Below, piece after piece: positions 1-10,198 of a DNA stretch of 64,000 bases; the first letter of the stretch is position 1, and each line of letters starts with the position of its first letter. The stretch is from Ustilago trichophora. Taxonomy: Eukaryota > Basidiomycota > Ustilaginomycetes > Ustilaginales > Ustilaginaceae. The notes under the pieces were generated by a model that saw only the letters and a list, made by a program, of their open reading frames with translations, did not search any database and had not been told where the DNA came from. A program made the position numbers and the translations under genes. The stretch is from NCBI GenBank assembly GCA_900323505.1, contig OOIN01000002.1:806001-870000 (forward strand). The letters run 5' to 3'.

Positions 1-1
1 G

Positions 2-487
2 GCTTTGCCCATCACGCACGTGTACAACAACGCAGACCCCATCGCCACTGGCCAGTGCAACGGTGCTGCGTCGCTCTGCTCCAACTTTGGCTATGCGATG
101 GAATCCAAGTGTCACGCGGGAAAGAGCATTGTCTACGACACGATGGGCAAGTTGGGTTGGTCTCAGTCGGTCAACCAGCATCGAATCAATACGTTGGTGG
201 ATGACGTGCTGACTGAAGATTGGAGTGACAAGGTGCGCAAGAAGAAGGCTAAGCTACGCAGCGTCGGTATTTTCGACAAGTCAGACGGTGGGGAGGTGGT
301 GAGGACGAAGGGATGGAGATGGCCATGGCACCGAGGAGAGGATGCCAACGATGGTGGTGATACCGACGAGGACACTGATGAGGATGACAAGCTGGCGGTA
401 CCCAGAGCGAGGTCGGAGGAGAAATGCCGCGATTGCACCAACTGGCATTTCACCGATGATGCATCGGATGACGGGCCGTCGAGCTGA
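2..487 (+). CDS. ATG15: ATG15-like vacuolar/autophagic-body lipase, C-terminal part (5' truncated by window edge)
   Basis: The reading frame is open from the window edge to TGA at 485-487, so only about the last 160 residues are present. The first codons read ALPITHVYNNADPIATGQCNG, followed by GYAMESKCHAGKS, a YDT motif and KLGW. These Cys/Gly-spaced blocks are characteristic of the C-terminal half of Atg15 family lipases, the membrane-anchored phospholipases that break down autophagic bodies in the vacuole. The His in the ITHVYNNADP block is probably the catalytic triad His; this is inferred from family layout. The tail is Asp/Glu-rich and ends in a CRDCTNWHF block, another Atg15 C-terminal signature. 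The N-terminal transmembrane anchor and the catalytic Ser lie outside the window. There is no ATG at the left edge; the first codons are internal. Confidence 0.85.
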   Translation, partial: ALPITHVYNNADPIATGQCNGAASLCSNFGYAMESKCHAGKSIVYDTMGKLGWSQSVNQHRINTLVDDVLTEDWSDKVRKKKAKLRSVGIFDKSDGGEVVRTKGWRWPWHRGEDANDGGDTDEDTDEDDKLAVPRARSEEKCRDCTNWHFTDDASDDGPSS

Positions 488-905
488 AACTCGAAACACA
501 CTGCATCTCTTTTACATTTATACCCCCTCCAACGACGATATATGAAAAGCAAACGCTTCTACCGCTTCTCATCACACCCTTTGAGCCTCTCTCTAGTTCA
601 TCTTAACATTCACACTGCATGAGATATTTGCGCCTATATTCAACTTTGTCCTTCACGCCCATTGATTGAGCATTAAATTTGTGTATCATAGATTGTCATT
701 TCGTTGCAACATTGACGCGAGACACTTTTTGGGTTATGATATGCGTACCAAAGGAGGGATCGACTTCCGAGCTAGCCTTTGTTGAGTCAAAATGGAATCG
801 TCCCGAGCGAGAGTTGAAGGAAATGAGTTAAGGCCCTTTTGTAGTTGCAGTAGGTGCAAGTTGGGTTGGTTATTCGAGATCTCTGAGGGAGCATCCAGTG
901 GAGCT

Positions 906-918
906 GTACAGTACAGTA
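906..918. repeat. TACAGTA ladder (two rungs)
   Basis: The string reads TA-CAG-TA-CAG-TA, preceded by CTG. It is one of the intergenic TA-(CAG/CTG)-TA ladders discussed in the findings. Confidence 0.8.
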
Positions 919-1500
919 GGGTGTGTGTGGTAGAAAGGGGTCAAATAAAAGACCTTTTCTGAAGCAAAATCAAAAATGCGAACGAGGAGATTCTCTGCCA
1001 ACGCGCTGTGATTTAGAAATAATTTTTCTTTAAAAAAATGAATTTTTGTTTCGGCAGAGCAGCAGGAGGAGCGGGCGGAGTGTAGTGTAGTGCAATGTAG
1101 GGCACCGTGCACTCTGACTGACACTCTCGGCATTGCTGGCTCAGAGAGAAAGAGACGAGGAACGGCAGGGATTGCATCGATTTTGGATGCTGCACTGCCC
1201 CGCGCTGTGTGTGTGCACTGCCTCTTTCCTTGACGCGCTCTCTCTCTCTCTGGCTCTGTTCCTGCAAAAGCAACTTGAACACGAGCTCCGCACCAAAGCC
1301 AAAAGCTACAGTATCGCGTTACGTTGTTTCACAACCAACGACATTCTTGTCGTTCATATACCAACTACGTCGTTGTAGAGCAAACCAACAAAACAGCAAA
1401 AGCGTAGATAACGACGTACTGATTCGGATCAAACGACCAAAGACAACTTGCTGTATATGCAGCGAGATCGGCTTGTGATGCGCACAGCCGAGCATCCTTA

Positions 1501-1535
1501 GAAGAAGAAGAAGAAGAAGAAGAAGAAGAAGAAGA
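1501..1535. repeat. GAA trinucleotide microsatellite
   Basis: About eleven GAA units followed by imperfect GAGGAA units. It lies about 175 bp upstream of the TVP38 ATG, probably in its 5' leader or core promoter. Confidence 0.9.
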
Positions 1536-1710
1536 GGAAGAGGAAGCGTCTTTTCTTGACTTCGACGGCGACATAGAATCTCCTGGTTGAGATCTGATCG
1601 TATCCCAACGCTGCACGAGGCTTGCCCTTCTTGTCGGTGCTCGCTTCTGGTGTCTGTCATACAAGATTCCTTCCGATAAACCCCCGGGCGACACGCGACC
1701 CCCTGCCACC

Positions 1711-3807
1711 ATGTCAAATCCATACTACCCAACACAGCCTCAAAGGCAACCCGCATACGATAACCCGCTAAACCCACCTTACGGCACTCGCAATGGCGAT
1801 TCACGGCAGCCATTCCCCAACTCTTCTTCCTCCCAGGTCAACATACTCCGCAACGATCACGACGGCATAGATTACCATCACTACCATCATCCACCTCCTC
1901 CACACTCCCTCCAACCCTATCACGACCCCTACGCCACGCTGACTCCCAACGACGAACGCAACCGTCCCGTCTTCTCCAACGAAAATCTCATGCGTTCCAC
2001 CTCGGCATACTCGAAAGACATGCATAACTACGCCTCGGACGATGGCCATGATCAGACGATGCGCGGGACGCACTACATGCTTGCCAAAGACGAGGAATCA
2101 GGTCGTGTCGGATACGGAAGGGGGCATCGCATCGAAGCTACCGATGGGCTCTTGCCCGATGTCCCACCTGATATGGATCGATTGAACGCAGAGCAAAAGG
2201 AGATTATGAAACAGTTCCCCCCCGATCTTGACGACGAAGGTGGAGGCAAATCTGGTCTTCAAGCGGCTAAACATCTGTTGAAGGACTGGAAGTCGTGGTT
2301 CAAGTTGAAGTATTTGCACTGGTGGATCATGCTCATTGTTGTCATTGCCATTGTTGCGCTTTCGACCATCTATCACAGGCAGATTGTTGACTGGCTCACC
2401 CCCATTTCCAAGAAAGTCACCACAGTAGCTTGGGGTTGGATCATCCCCGTCGCAATCTTGTTCATCATCTCTTTCCCTCCGCTATTCGGTCACGAAATCG
2501 TCCTCATCCTCGTCGGTCTGGTCTATGGCATCTGGATCGGTTTCGGTATCGCCTCTCTAGGCACTCTTCTGGGTGAAATCGGCAACTTTTACGCCTTCAA
2601 ACACTGCCTCCGCTCCATGGCTGCCAACTACGAGCGCAAAAACATCCACTACGCTTGCATGGCCGAGATGGTCCGCGACGGTGGATTTTGGGTCATGTTC
2701 CTCGCCCGTCTATCTGCCATCCCTGGTCACTTCACCACTGCAGTCTTTGCCACCGTCGGCATGAACATCTTTATCTTCACCTTCGCCGCAATCATCGCCC
2801 TCCCCAAGCAACTTTTGATCGTCTACCTCGGTGTAGCGATCAAAAATAGTGGCAATGGGACGGAAGATACAAAGAGCAAGATCATCAAATATGTCGTACT
2901 GGTCATTAGCTTTATTATCACGGTATGGACGGCATATTGGTTGTATCAGAATATGGAAAAGATCAGACCAGGGGTGAGCGCAAGGTTGCGACAAAAGAGA
3001 TACGAGTTGTTGTTGCAGGCGAGAACTCCCGGTACGGAAGGGTTTAGTGGGCAGAGGGTTCATTCGTATCCTCCCACCGCTGGCGGTGGCCGTGGAGGTG
3101 ATGGAGGAGGAGGATTCGATGCTAGCTATGGATACAGGAACCCGGCAGAAGGAGCCGATGAGACGTACAACCAACATCAAGCAGACTTTTCCACCGACAC
3201 CTACGACCCTTCTTTACCCTCTAATAGGAGACCTATCATCTCTACGCATCCTTCGGACCTTGGAGCTGCTGCCTCTGGGGCCATTTCTCCCATGCAATCC
3301 GCCAATGAACCTTCTTATAGTACCCAAGACAACTATAACCCTCCCGAAAATCCGCACTCGACCACCGCTCAACCCGTAACAGGTGGAAGACAACCCATCG
3401 TGACAATGACCCAGTTCCATCGTCCACTACGCAAAACTTCCACCCCTTCCATTTCTCCTACATCACCATTCCAAGATCCACCTACTCATCCTCATCCTTC
3501 CACCGATGGAATTTTACACCGCAACATGGCACCAGAAAATGTCCCTTTGACAAACGCTCAAGGTGGAGAATGGGCAAGCAATTCTAGCCTTGCCCTCACC
3601 AGCAGTCCTATTGACGCACATCCTCCTCCTCCTCCACCACCAGATTATGCCACCTTCGCTCCCTCGAGTACAAATTCTCATATGGTTCAACAACATCCGA
3701 TAGGATTGCAACCAAGAGGTGGACAAGGACAAGGATCAGGATCAGGATCGCATTTGGGTGAGAGTAAAGTGGATCCAACCGTGCAGAGGTATCATCTTTC
3801 CGATTAG
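1711..3807 (+). CDS. TVP38: TVP38/TMEM64-family Golgi/endomembrane protein (SNARE-associated/VTT domain)
   Basis: A 698-residue protein. Residues 1-195 are polar and disordered (His, Pro, Ser, Gln). A first hydrophobic span is at about 203-221. The conserved VTT/SNARE-associated core covers about 240-380 and includes FPPLFGHEIVLILVGLVYG (about 255-273) and the Gly-rich reentrant segment GTLLGEIGNFYAFK (about 284-297). Another block, FLARLSAIPGHFTTAVFATVG, is at about 330-350. A last membrane span is at about 392-412. The long cytosolic tail (about 415-698) is Pro/Ser/Gly-rich and nearly doubles the usual length of yeast Tvp38. The ATG at 1711 sits in CACC-ATG context and is the first in frame. 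DedA/VTT family members act in Golgi/ER membranes and several are lipid scramblases; the exact role here is unknown. Family assignment is firm, while the Tvp38 orthology is inferred. Confidence 0.88.
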   Translation: MSNPYYPTQPQRQPAYDNPLNPPYGTRNGDSRQPFPNSSSSQVNILRNDHDGIDYHHYHHPPPPHSLQPYHDPYATLTPNDERNRPVFSNENLMRSTSAYSKDMHNYASDDGHDQTMRGTHYMLAKDEESGRVGYGRGHRIEATDGLLPDVPPDMDRLNAEQKEIMKQFPPDLDDEGGGKSGLQAAKHLLKDWKSWFKLKYLHWWIMLIVVIAIVALSTIYHRQIVDWLTPISKKVTTVAWGWIIPVAILFIISFPPLFGHEIVLILVGLVYGIWIGFGIASLGTLLGEIGNFYAFKHCLRSMAANYERKNIHYACMAEMVRDGGFWVMFLARLSAIPGHFTTAVFATVGMNIFIFTFAAIIALPKQLLIVYLGVAIKNSGNGTEDTKSKIIKYVVLVISFIITVWTAYWLYQNMEKIRPGVSARLRQKRYELLLQARTPGTEGFSGQRVHSYPPTAGGGRGGDGGGGFDASYGYRNPAEGADETYNQHQADFSTDTYDPSLPSNRRPIISTHPSDLGAAASGAISPMQSANEPSYSTQDNYNPPENPHSTTAQPVTGGRQPIVTMTQFHRPLRKTSTPSISPTSPFQDPPTHPHPSTDGILHRNMAPENVPLTNAQGGEWASNSSLALTSSPIDAHPPPPPPPDYATFAPSSTNSHMVQQHPIGLQPRGGQGQGSGSGSHLGESKVDPTVQRYHLSD

Positions 3808-4271
3808 ACTTTCCCGCCCTCCTCTTCTGTTGTTAGAATAAGTTATATTCACTTTTTTCGTTTGAGAATTTGTCATTTCTTTCATTGTGATTAAGCGTTG
3901 AAGTTGAAATCATTTGTATGATTTGGGGTTTGGATGATGGTGCGAAAGTGAAAGTGGAAGAAGAAAAAAAAAGTATGTGTGGGGGGGGAGGTTGTGATTT
4001 GGAGACATTTGAGGGTTTAGATGGGGACTGATTTTGAGACGAGGTGGTTTGGAGGCATGTTTGAGAGAGAGAGAAGTGGGATGGATGGGGTGGTGTGTGT
4101 GTGTGTGTGTATTTTTGATGGTTGTATATCGCTTGTTGAGGGGTTGAGCATATCCAGCACACAATCCGAACCGTACGTAACTTAGTTTAAAACCATCACC
4201 AAATCGCTCTCGATTTCATTCATCAAACTACACCGCATCAGCCACCATCCCCCCCCCCCAATTCCCCCATC
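3808..4271. other. Convergent 3' flanks of TVP38 and COA1
   Basis: AT-rich interval between two converging genes. It contains short A and G runs (about 3964-3990), a (GT)n stretch at 4092-4110 and a C run at 4250-4259. Probably 3' UTRs; no gene seen. Confidence 0.65.
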
Positions 4272-5105
4272 TTAAACAATATCACCACTATCAACATCAA
4301 TAGATCTAAACCCTCCCTTTTCTAACAAACTGACGCTTTCTCCCGTTTCATCATCAACCACTAAAAACCGTACGATTTCAAAAGCCGCATGTTTATGTGC
4401 CCTGATACTTGTAAAATAAACGGTTGCGGTTTTTGTTTTTGGTTTTTTTTGTTGACCAGAGGATTGAATTTTGAAACAAAGATCAACTCTTCCTTGCATC
4501 ATATTTACACTACCTTTTACTCTACACATTCCACCTAACCAAGATTCTTTTTTAAGAACCGGTACAGTTCCATTATTGTTTGTACTTGCATCCTTTCCCT
4601 TTCCGTTTGTGTTGCAAGACGAAGAAGAAGAAGAAGGAGAAGGAGGAGGAGGAGGAGGAGGAGGAGGAGGAGGGGGGGAAAGGAGGGAGGAGATTTCTGG
4701 AGAATTTTTTACTTGAGAAACGACGGATTTGAAGATTGAAGAGGAGAGTTTTTCCTTATTTGTTGCATAAACAGTAAAACCAGCCCATGAAGTTATTGCC
4801 AAAGTAATGAATGCCACAAGAAAAGGTACCGTATTAGGAACTTTAGGTAGAGGTTTAGATCGAACCGACGTTGTTCTTCCCGCATTGGCGTATGGATCTT
4901 TCGTCTTGAATCCTACTCGAGTAGACGAAGGAGAAGGAGAAGGAGGAGGAGGGGGAGGGGTAAAGCTGGGCAATCTCCTCACAAATCCACTGTGAAACAA
5001 CTCTCTTCGTACCGCATAGAAAGGTAAAGAACGAATGGATCCAACATTCAATGACATTCCAGACCCCAATCGAACTACCGACATTCGCATGTTGTTCGAA
5101 AACAT
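4272..5105 (-). CDS. COA1: COA1-like cytochrome c oxidase assembly protein (mitochondrial inner membrane)
   Basis: I use the ATG at 5103-5105. The frame opens slightly upstream only with a GTG, so the product is 277 residues. The N-terminus (about 1-47) is rich in Arg, Ser and hydrophobics without acidic residues until RREL, a good mitochondrial presequence. A Pro/Ser run follows (about 49-61). One membrane span lies at about 94-114 (NTVPFLVAFITLAITSWAGF), followed by NKEKLSSS. The C-terminal half has the Coa1/TIMM21-like fold pattern: a short WLGG segment, GSVNMMQGRVDLCFKI, then TATVYFTSIRAHKHAAFEIVRF. Coa1 family proteins help early maturation of Cox1 in complex IV. Pro and Ser runs between the halves (GGA/GAA microsatellite near 4620-4670) are unusually long and lengthen the protein relative to yeast Coa1. 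Confidence 0.78.
   Translation of the reverse strand: MFSNNMRMSVVRLGSGMSLNVGSIRSLPFYAVRRELFHSGFVRRLPSFTPPPPPPSPSPSSTRVGFKTKDPYANAGRTTSVRSKPLPKVPNTVPFLVAFITLAITSWAGFTVYATNKEKLSSSIFKSVVSQVKNSPEISSLLSPPPPPPPPPPPPSPSSSSSSCNTNGKGKDASTNNNGTVPVLKKESWLGGMCRVKGSVNMMQGRVDLCFKIQSSGQQKKPKTKTATVYFTSIRAHKHAAFEIVRFLVVDDETGESVSLLEKGGFRSIDVDSGDIV
4618..4674. repeat. GAA/GGA microsatellite inside COA1
   Basis: On the plus strand GAAGAAG passes into (GGA)n and a G run. On the coding strand this encodes the Pro run followed by Pro/Ser in COA1, so it is a length-variable coding repeat. Confidence 0.85.
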
Positions 5106-6005
5106 TCTTGTCACCCCGATGACAGTGTTCCAGCGTTGGATCTTGAAGCTTTTCGTAATGTGCTTGGTTCGAACAGATGACCGCTGCTTTTTGCCGGTGG
5201 TGCTGGTGGTGCTGGTGGTGGTGAGGAAGAAGAAACATGTCCGACTTGAATTCTTGGATAAAAAGTCAAAAATCTCCCTGACTTACCCCCAGAAGAAAAA
5301 AAAAAAGGCCCATGCACTCGCGCCTCGCTTAGTCAACACTCTCCACTTTTATTTTTTTTTCTCTACACACACAAACAACGAAAAACCATGCAAAACATTC
5401 AATCATTAAAAACCACCAAACAAAAAACAAACTGAAAAAGAGGAGGAAAAGGCGGCAAAAAAAAAAAGAAAAGAAAAAGACAACAGTGTTCTGATGAAAG
5501 GTCCAACCAAACCGCACAATCCCCTACCTCTCATCCATTCCAACGGTCTCAAAAGTTGTGATGATGGATGGATGAGGAGGCAGGTTGGAAGATGTGGGTG
5601 AATGGGGAGGGAATAAGCAAGGTAGAGAGCGTTTTTTGAGGTTGAATTGGCTTGCAAGAAGATAGCGACTTCGACGATTGATCGAAAGACAGAGAGAGAG
5701 AGAGAGAGAGGGAGGGACATTTACAATGAAAAGAAAAGTGGCGAGTATGGTTAAAAGCAGAATGCGATGTGGACTGTAGTGAAGCTAGAAATGCTCTGTG
5801 CAATATCGAGATAAGAAGAGATGCAAAAGAAGCGTAGCTATGCGAGGAATAGAAAGAGTAGACGCAACCAATCCCACAACGGCAAAGATCTAGAACGGTA
5901 TTACTTGTCACTTTGACCATGTGCGAGAGAGTAAGTGTGTGCGATTACGGGGGGTATTGTTGCCTCGCAAAGGAAGGCTTCCTTTTGGACCTCAATGAGA
6001 ACCTC
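5106..6005. other. COA1 upstream region and CKI 3' flank
   Basis: About 0.9 kb without a supportable ORF. It contains A-rich tracts (5295-5307, 5457-5468) and a (GA)n run at 5693-5711. Short Phe- or Ser-rich frames follow from these repeats and are not counted as genes. Confidence 0.65.
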
Positions 6006-7475
6006 TTAACCGCATCGGCACGTCAACACGTCAACGAGCTTCTGACCAAACGTCTTGCGCTCTGCAGGGTGTTCTTCGCCGTTGCTGATCCCGACAGCGT
6101 GACGGGTGTCGTTCCTTCGACCGTCCAATCCGTTGCCCGAAGACATGGCGGTGGGGGTCATGTGTCCTACGTGGCTGTGTTCGCGGTTTCCGTTCTGGTT
6201 GGGGATCCCTGCAACGGTAGCATCGTGAACGGCCACGTTGGAGGCATGACCGACACCGCCGTAACCAGAACCGTTCTGGTTGAAATCGCCGTGGCTGGCG
6301 CGAAGTTGTGCGGCCTGCGATCGTTCGCTCTGCATGTGTTGTTGAGCACCACCAGACTTGCGACCACCTTTGGATCCGTTGCGTGCCAAAGTGGCCTGCT
6401 GTTGGGCAGCAGCCGCTGATGCTTGCGGCACTGCCGAGGCGCGAGTCTCGCGGTGACGGTCTCGGTCATCCCGACGGTCTCGGTTGGTACCCGCCTCCCA
6501 TCCCTTTCCGTTGTTCAAGAGCATCCAGTCAAATACGCCATCCTCCTGCTCACCCGAACTCTTGAGCACCTTGGTGAAGAGTTCCCGCAAAAAGTCGTAA
6601 TCCGGAGTCTCCTCGAATCCGAGCTTGCGTACATAGTTGAGGTAGATGCCAAATTCCTCTGGGAATCCTTCGCAGAGTTCCTTGATGGGGGTGCTCTGCT
6701 TCTTTTCGCCAATCTTTTCGTACTTTTGCTTGTTGGTGGCCGCCTTGAGACCCTGCCATGGCAAACCGCCGCGGAGGAAGTACATAAAGACGTGGCCGAG
6801 CGCCTCGAGATCGTCTCGTCGCGACTGCTCGCGACCCAAGTGGGTGTTGATGGACATGTATCGTGCGGTACCGCTCAACGACTTGCGCTCACGGTAAGGA
6901 ATGTGCTGCTTGGTCTTGGGATCGCGATACTGCTTGGCCATACCAAAGTCGACGACGTGCACCAGGTTGGCACCCTTGGTCATGGGGCGGCCGATGAGGA
7001 AGTTGTCTGGCTTGATATCACGGTAGATGAGGTTCTTTTCGTGGATGGTCTGGACGCGTGTGATCATCTGCTTGGCAGTCATGACGACAGTCTTGATGCT
7101 AAACTTGCGACCGCACATGTCAAAAAGATCCTCAAGGGATGGGCCGAGGAGGTCGATGACGAGAATGTTGTGAAGACCTTCCTGACCAAAGTAGTAGACC
7201 TGGGGAATTCCGGGGCAGCCGGCGAGGATCTTGTAGGTGCGATACTCATCTCGGAGCTGAGGTGCGTCGCTCTTACGGGGTTCAAACTTGATGGCAACAG
7301 TCTGGCTGTTGAGAAGGTTGGTACCCTCGAAAATCACACCGAAGGAACCCTCTCCGATCTTTTTGCCGACACGGTAATGGACACCGACAACGTTGGAGCC
7401 GGAGCTAGCGTGGGATGCGTGAGACGTCATGGGTGCGAATGAATGGTGGTAGGGTTGTGCTACGGGCTGGGCCAT
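6006..7475 (-). CDS. Casein kinase I, YCK/CK1-gamma type, with C-terminal Cys lipidation tail
   Basis: A 489-residue Ser/Thr kinase with an ATG at 7473-7475. The kinase domain covers about 33-310: Gly loop GEGSFG (41-46), ATP-binding Lys63 ([10 protein letters not shown]), catalytic loop YRDIKPDN (Asp153, Asn158), DFG at 176-178, and the CK1-specific [14 protein letters not shown] segment in place of the usual APE motif. The rest is Gln/Ser/Ala/Gly-rich and ends in LTCRCG. A Cys pair at the extreme C-terminus is the palmitoylation signal of yeast Yck1/Yck2, so plasma-membrane attachment is inferred. Yck kinases act in nutrient sensing, endocytosis and polarity. Kinase identity is certain from the motifs; membership in the YCK subgroup rests on the activation-segment sequence and the Cys tail. 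The two Cys are spaced CRC rather than adjacent. Confidence 0.93.
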   Translation of the reverse strand: MAQPVAQPYHHSFAPMTSHASHASSGSNVVGVHYRVGKKIGEGSFGVIFEGTNLLNSQTVAIKFEPRKSDAPQLRDEYRTYKILAGCPGIPQVYYFGQEGLHNILVIDLLGPSLEDLFDMCGRKFSIKTVVMTAKQMITRVQTIHEKNLIYRDIKPDNFLIGRPMTKGANLVHVVDFGMAKQYRDPKTKQHIPYRERKSLSGTARYMSINTHLGREQSRRDDLEALGHVFMYFLRGGLPWQGLKAATNKQKYEKIGEKKQSTPIKELCEGFPEEFGIYLNYVRKLGFEETPDYDFLRELFTKVLKSSGEQEDGVFDWMLLNNGKGWEAGTNRDRRDDRDRHRETRASAVPQASAAAAQQQATLARNGSKGGRKSGGAQQHMQSERSQAAQLRASHGDFNQNGSGYGGVGHASNVAVHDATVAGIPNQNGNREHSHVGHMTPTAMSSGNGLDGRRNDTRHAVGISNGEEHPAERKTFGQKLVDVLTCRCG

Positions 7476-8474
7476 GGATCTGAGGGTTGCTGTTGCAGAC
7501 AGAGACGAAGGCTAGACACTAGCTGAATCGTTGAGAGAGCGAGAGGGAGAGACTATTTGTGGAGAACGTCTTACTCAAAGTTGAATGCTGGTCAAGCGCG
7601 CAAATTGTTGGAGAGCAAGTGCGATGACGATGTGGTACGACGGAGCTTGACGGTGCCTGGCAAGATTGGATGCAATGATGCTTCGATCAGCGAGGCTGTT
7701 CAGGTGAGTGCTTTGGACGGTTGGACAGAAAAACGGATCCGAGATGGAAGTGTTGCGACTGGAATTATTGTTGTTGTTGTCGTCGTCGTCTTTCAACTCA
7801 ACGTACGCTGGATAGACGAGCAGCGATGGAATATGCTGCAAGGTAGTACGTGCTTCGTGGAAGGGCTTAGTGAAGGTTGAGATGTGTCGACTGGATGGTT
7901 GGGGGTAAGAGGATGACCAATTAGGATGGCTGCCTGACTGTGGGAGGGGGAGGGATCGACGATGCACCGAGGCTGCAACGAAGTGGCCGGTTGGTGGAGC
8001 TGAGTGGCTGCCGAGAAGAAAGCAAGCCAGACAGCGTGGAGCCCAAAGAAGATTGAGTAGGAGATGCGGAGAGGAGAGATGCACAGAAGAGTATGGAGGA
8101 GAAAGAAAGGAAGGAAGAAGGAGGAGGAGGAGGAGGAAGAGAATGGGAAGGTGTCTGTCTGTCCTGCCAACCGGAAGCCAGCGTTGCGTTGCGTTGAGTT
8201 GCGGTGCGGTGCGGTGCAGTTGAAAGGAGAGAGGAGAGGAGAGGAGAGAAGAGGGGTTCAACGCAGCGTACGAGCGAGCGACGAGGTCCAAGCCAAAACG
8301 CAGCAGCACAAAGCAGCACGAAGCAGCACAAAGCACTACCAGCAATCACAATCCCAATCACACACGCGCACACACGCACACAGACACACGCCCATTCAAA
8401 ATTGAGATGAGCCAGTCAGTCCAAACTGAGCGAGCGAGCGAGCGAGCAGAGATCCACTCCAAATCACACATAAC

Positions 8475-8491
8475 TACTGTACAGTTCAGTA
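8475..8491. repeat. TACTGTA/TACAGT ladder with one mutated rung
   Basis: Reads TA-CTG-TA-CAG-TT-CAG-TA: three rungs if one T for A substitution is allowed. Confidence 0.7.
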
Positions 8492-8928
8492 CTCCATATT
8501 TCTTTATTGTTATTTTGAAATGGCCAATTTGAAGCAGCTCTTTTCTTTTCCTCACCGGTTTGGATATCAAATAGTAAATTCAGGTTCAGGCGGGTTCAAT
8601 TTTCGATTTCAAGCCAAATTCAAAAAGCTTGATTTTGGTACAATGGGCAGCAGTTGGAACCAAACAAAAAATAAAAATAAAAAAAGCGACCGACGGGCAG
8701 CGTTTGTGCGTGAGTAAGTGTCTTTTATGCGTGCAAGTCTGCTGTGGTCAGGCTGAGATCACACATCTACCGTACTGTACTGTGACTTATACCCGCTCTC
8801 CAAGCAGCAGCAGCAGCAGCAGCACAAAAAAGTCACACTTTTTTTGCTCCCACCAACTCGAACTCATTCGATAAGAAGAGAGATGTCCTCTTTGACGAGA
8901 CTATTGAGAACGCCATTTCACACAAGCA

Positions 8929-8962
<34 letters not shown>

Positions 8963-9467
8963 AGAGAGAGCTGAAGCCAAAATGCACTCTCTGCAATGTT
9001 GAGTCGCCCACTTTTGATTCCAAGTCAACGGCGTATGATCCAAATATATCTTACTCTCTCTGGTATTCTCTTGATTGACAGTCAGCGTGTGCATGCGAGC
9101 TCTAGCCGCTGCCAAAACTTGCTACAGTACACTCACTGTACGCTACTTGAGCTGCCTACAGGACTTGAAATCTCGGCTGTATGCATCTGCCAGGGCGATC
9201 ATCCTTATGTTCAAAAAGAGAAACGAAAAGCTGACCTCGAAATCTAATTCTGTGTTGCCCACTTCTTTCTCTCTTCTTTGCGAAGCTCCTCTCTCTCTTT
9301 TTGCTCAAGCTTAATCTTCCTGAAAAGAAAAAACAAGTGTTGCAAAATCTATCTCACTGGTTTGCATCAGCTTGGATTTCAAACCCCCTCAATGTAGACT
9401 TTCAAACATGCAGCTACTTTTCAAGTCAGAAGAATTTCAACTTGACCCCTTCCAACCCAACGATACC

Positions 9468-9487
9468 TGTACTGTACTGTACTGTAC
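9468..9487. repeat. TACTGTA ladder (three full rungs)
   Basis: TA followed by CTG-TA three times, continuing into CTC, in AT-rich intergenic DNA. It can also be read as a (GTACT)n pentanucleotide repeat. Confidence 0.85.
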
Positions 9488-10198
9488 TCGATTGTAAATC
9501 CTTCATATGCTCATCGAAGAATTTCAAGCTTGATGTTTTCATATCAATTATCAAGTGTGCTGTATACTATATCTCATTGGATGAGACTAGCACTTTCAAT
9601 TGGGTGTTTGGCGTAAAGAAGATGTGCGGGTTGCAGTAACAACTTGCATGACTTTACGAAAAAGCGCCAGAGTACAGTATGTACGGTTGTGTACTGTATG
9701 TCAGCTTCAAGCCCGCTTTTTTTACCTTGAATCCAAGCAACATGTACAGGAACTTACAGTAAACGACAGCATCTTACATTAGATTCATTTTCCAAGCCAG
9801 TCTGTCATATGGAAAAAAGGGATGTTGATGTTGAACCAGACCCAAACGATCTAAAGCTCATATTTGACACTTTTTTTTGCTACAGTCCGCTTCAAAATAC
9901 CATACATAAACTAAATCGTTTAAGACATTTAGCGTTGTTGTAACCTGTGCGCAAGAAGATTCTGTTTTCGTCTTCTTTTTTTACCTGCAGGCTTTTACTA
10001 CCAATAGTCGACGCTGACCTCTTTCAGCTTTTGACAGTATCCTGACGGGCTCAGCTCATCCGCAACATCACCACACACATACCTGTCGAACAATCCAATG
10101 ACAATAATAACTCCATCCTTACAAGCAATGCTAGAACAGAGTGTGTATAAAACTTAAACGGATTTTTCTGCGAAATCAAAGGTGCGCGTCGTCCTTCT

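Larger units (their letters stand above)
488..1710. other. Intergenic region between ATG15 and TVP38
   Basis: No convincing coding potential. It holds the ATG15 3' flank, a TACAGTA ladder at 906-918, a single TACAGTA at 1307-1313, CT/GA-rich stretches around 1133-1260, and a GAA microsatellite near 1501-1535 in the presumed TVP38 leader. Antisense Ser-rich frames here come only from the GAA repeat. Confidence 0.7.
7476..10198. other. 2.7-kb gene-free region between CKI and POL5
   Basis: Divided into two parts. 7476-8460 is the CKI upstream side, with GT/GA/CA-rich low complexity. 8500-10050 is more AT-rich, crowded with TTCAA/TTGAA words and TACTGTA/TACAGTA motifs (8475, 8773, 9123, 9470, 9674, 9693, 9755). 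Microsatellites include AGC at 8804-8822 and CA then GA at 8929-8962. The open frames are short with no recognisable domain, so I see no gene. Confidence 0.6.

Noticed and set aside
1365..1712. Minus-strand ORF with a long Ser run near 1500
   Set aside because: The Ser run is only the translated GAA microsatellite; the frame overlaps the TVP38 leader and shows no conserved sequence.
6423..7442. 339-codon plus-strand ORF opposite the casein kinase gene
   Set aside because: It is the antisense shadow of the kinase domain; codon bias produces a long open complement, with no domain of its own.
9301..9639. 112-codon plus-strand ORF in the AT-rich region before POL5
   Set aside because: Starts at a TTG, contains the TACTGTA ladder as Tyr/Cys/Thr codons, and no family resemblance.
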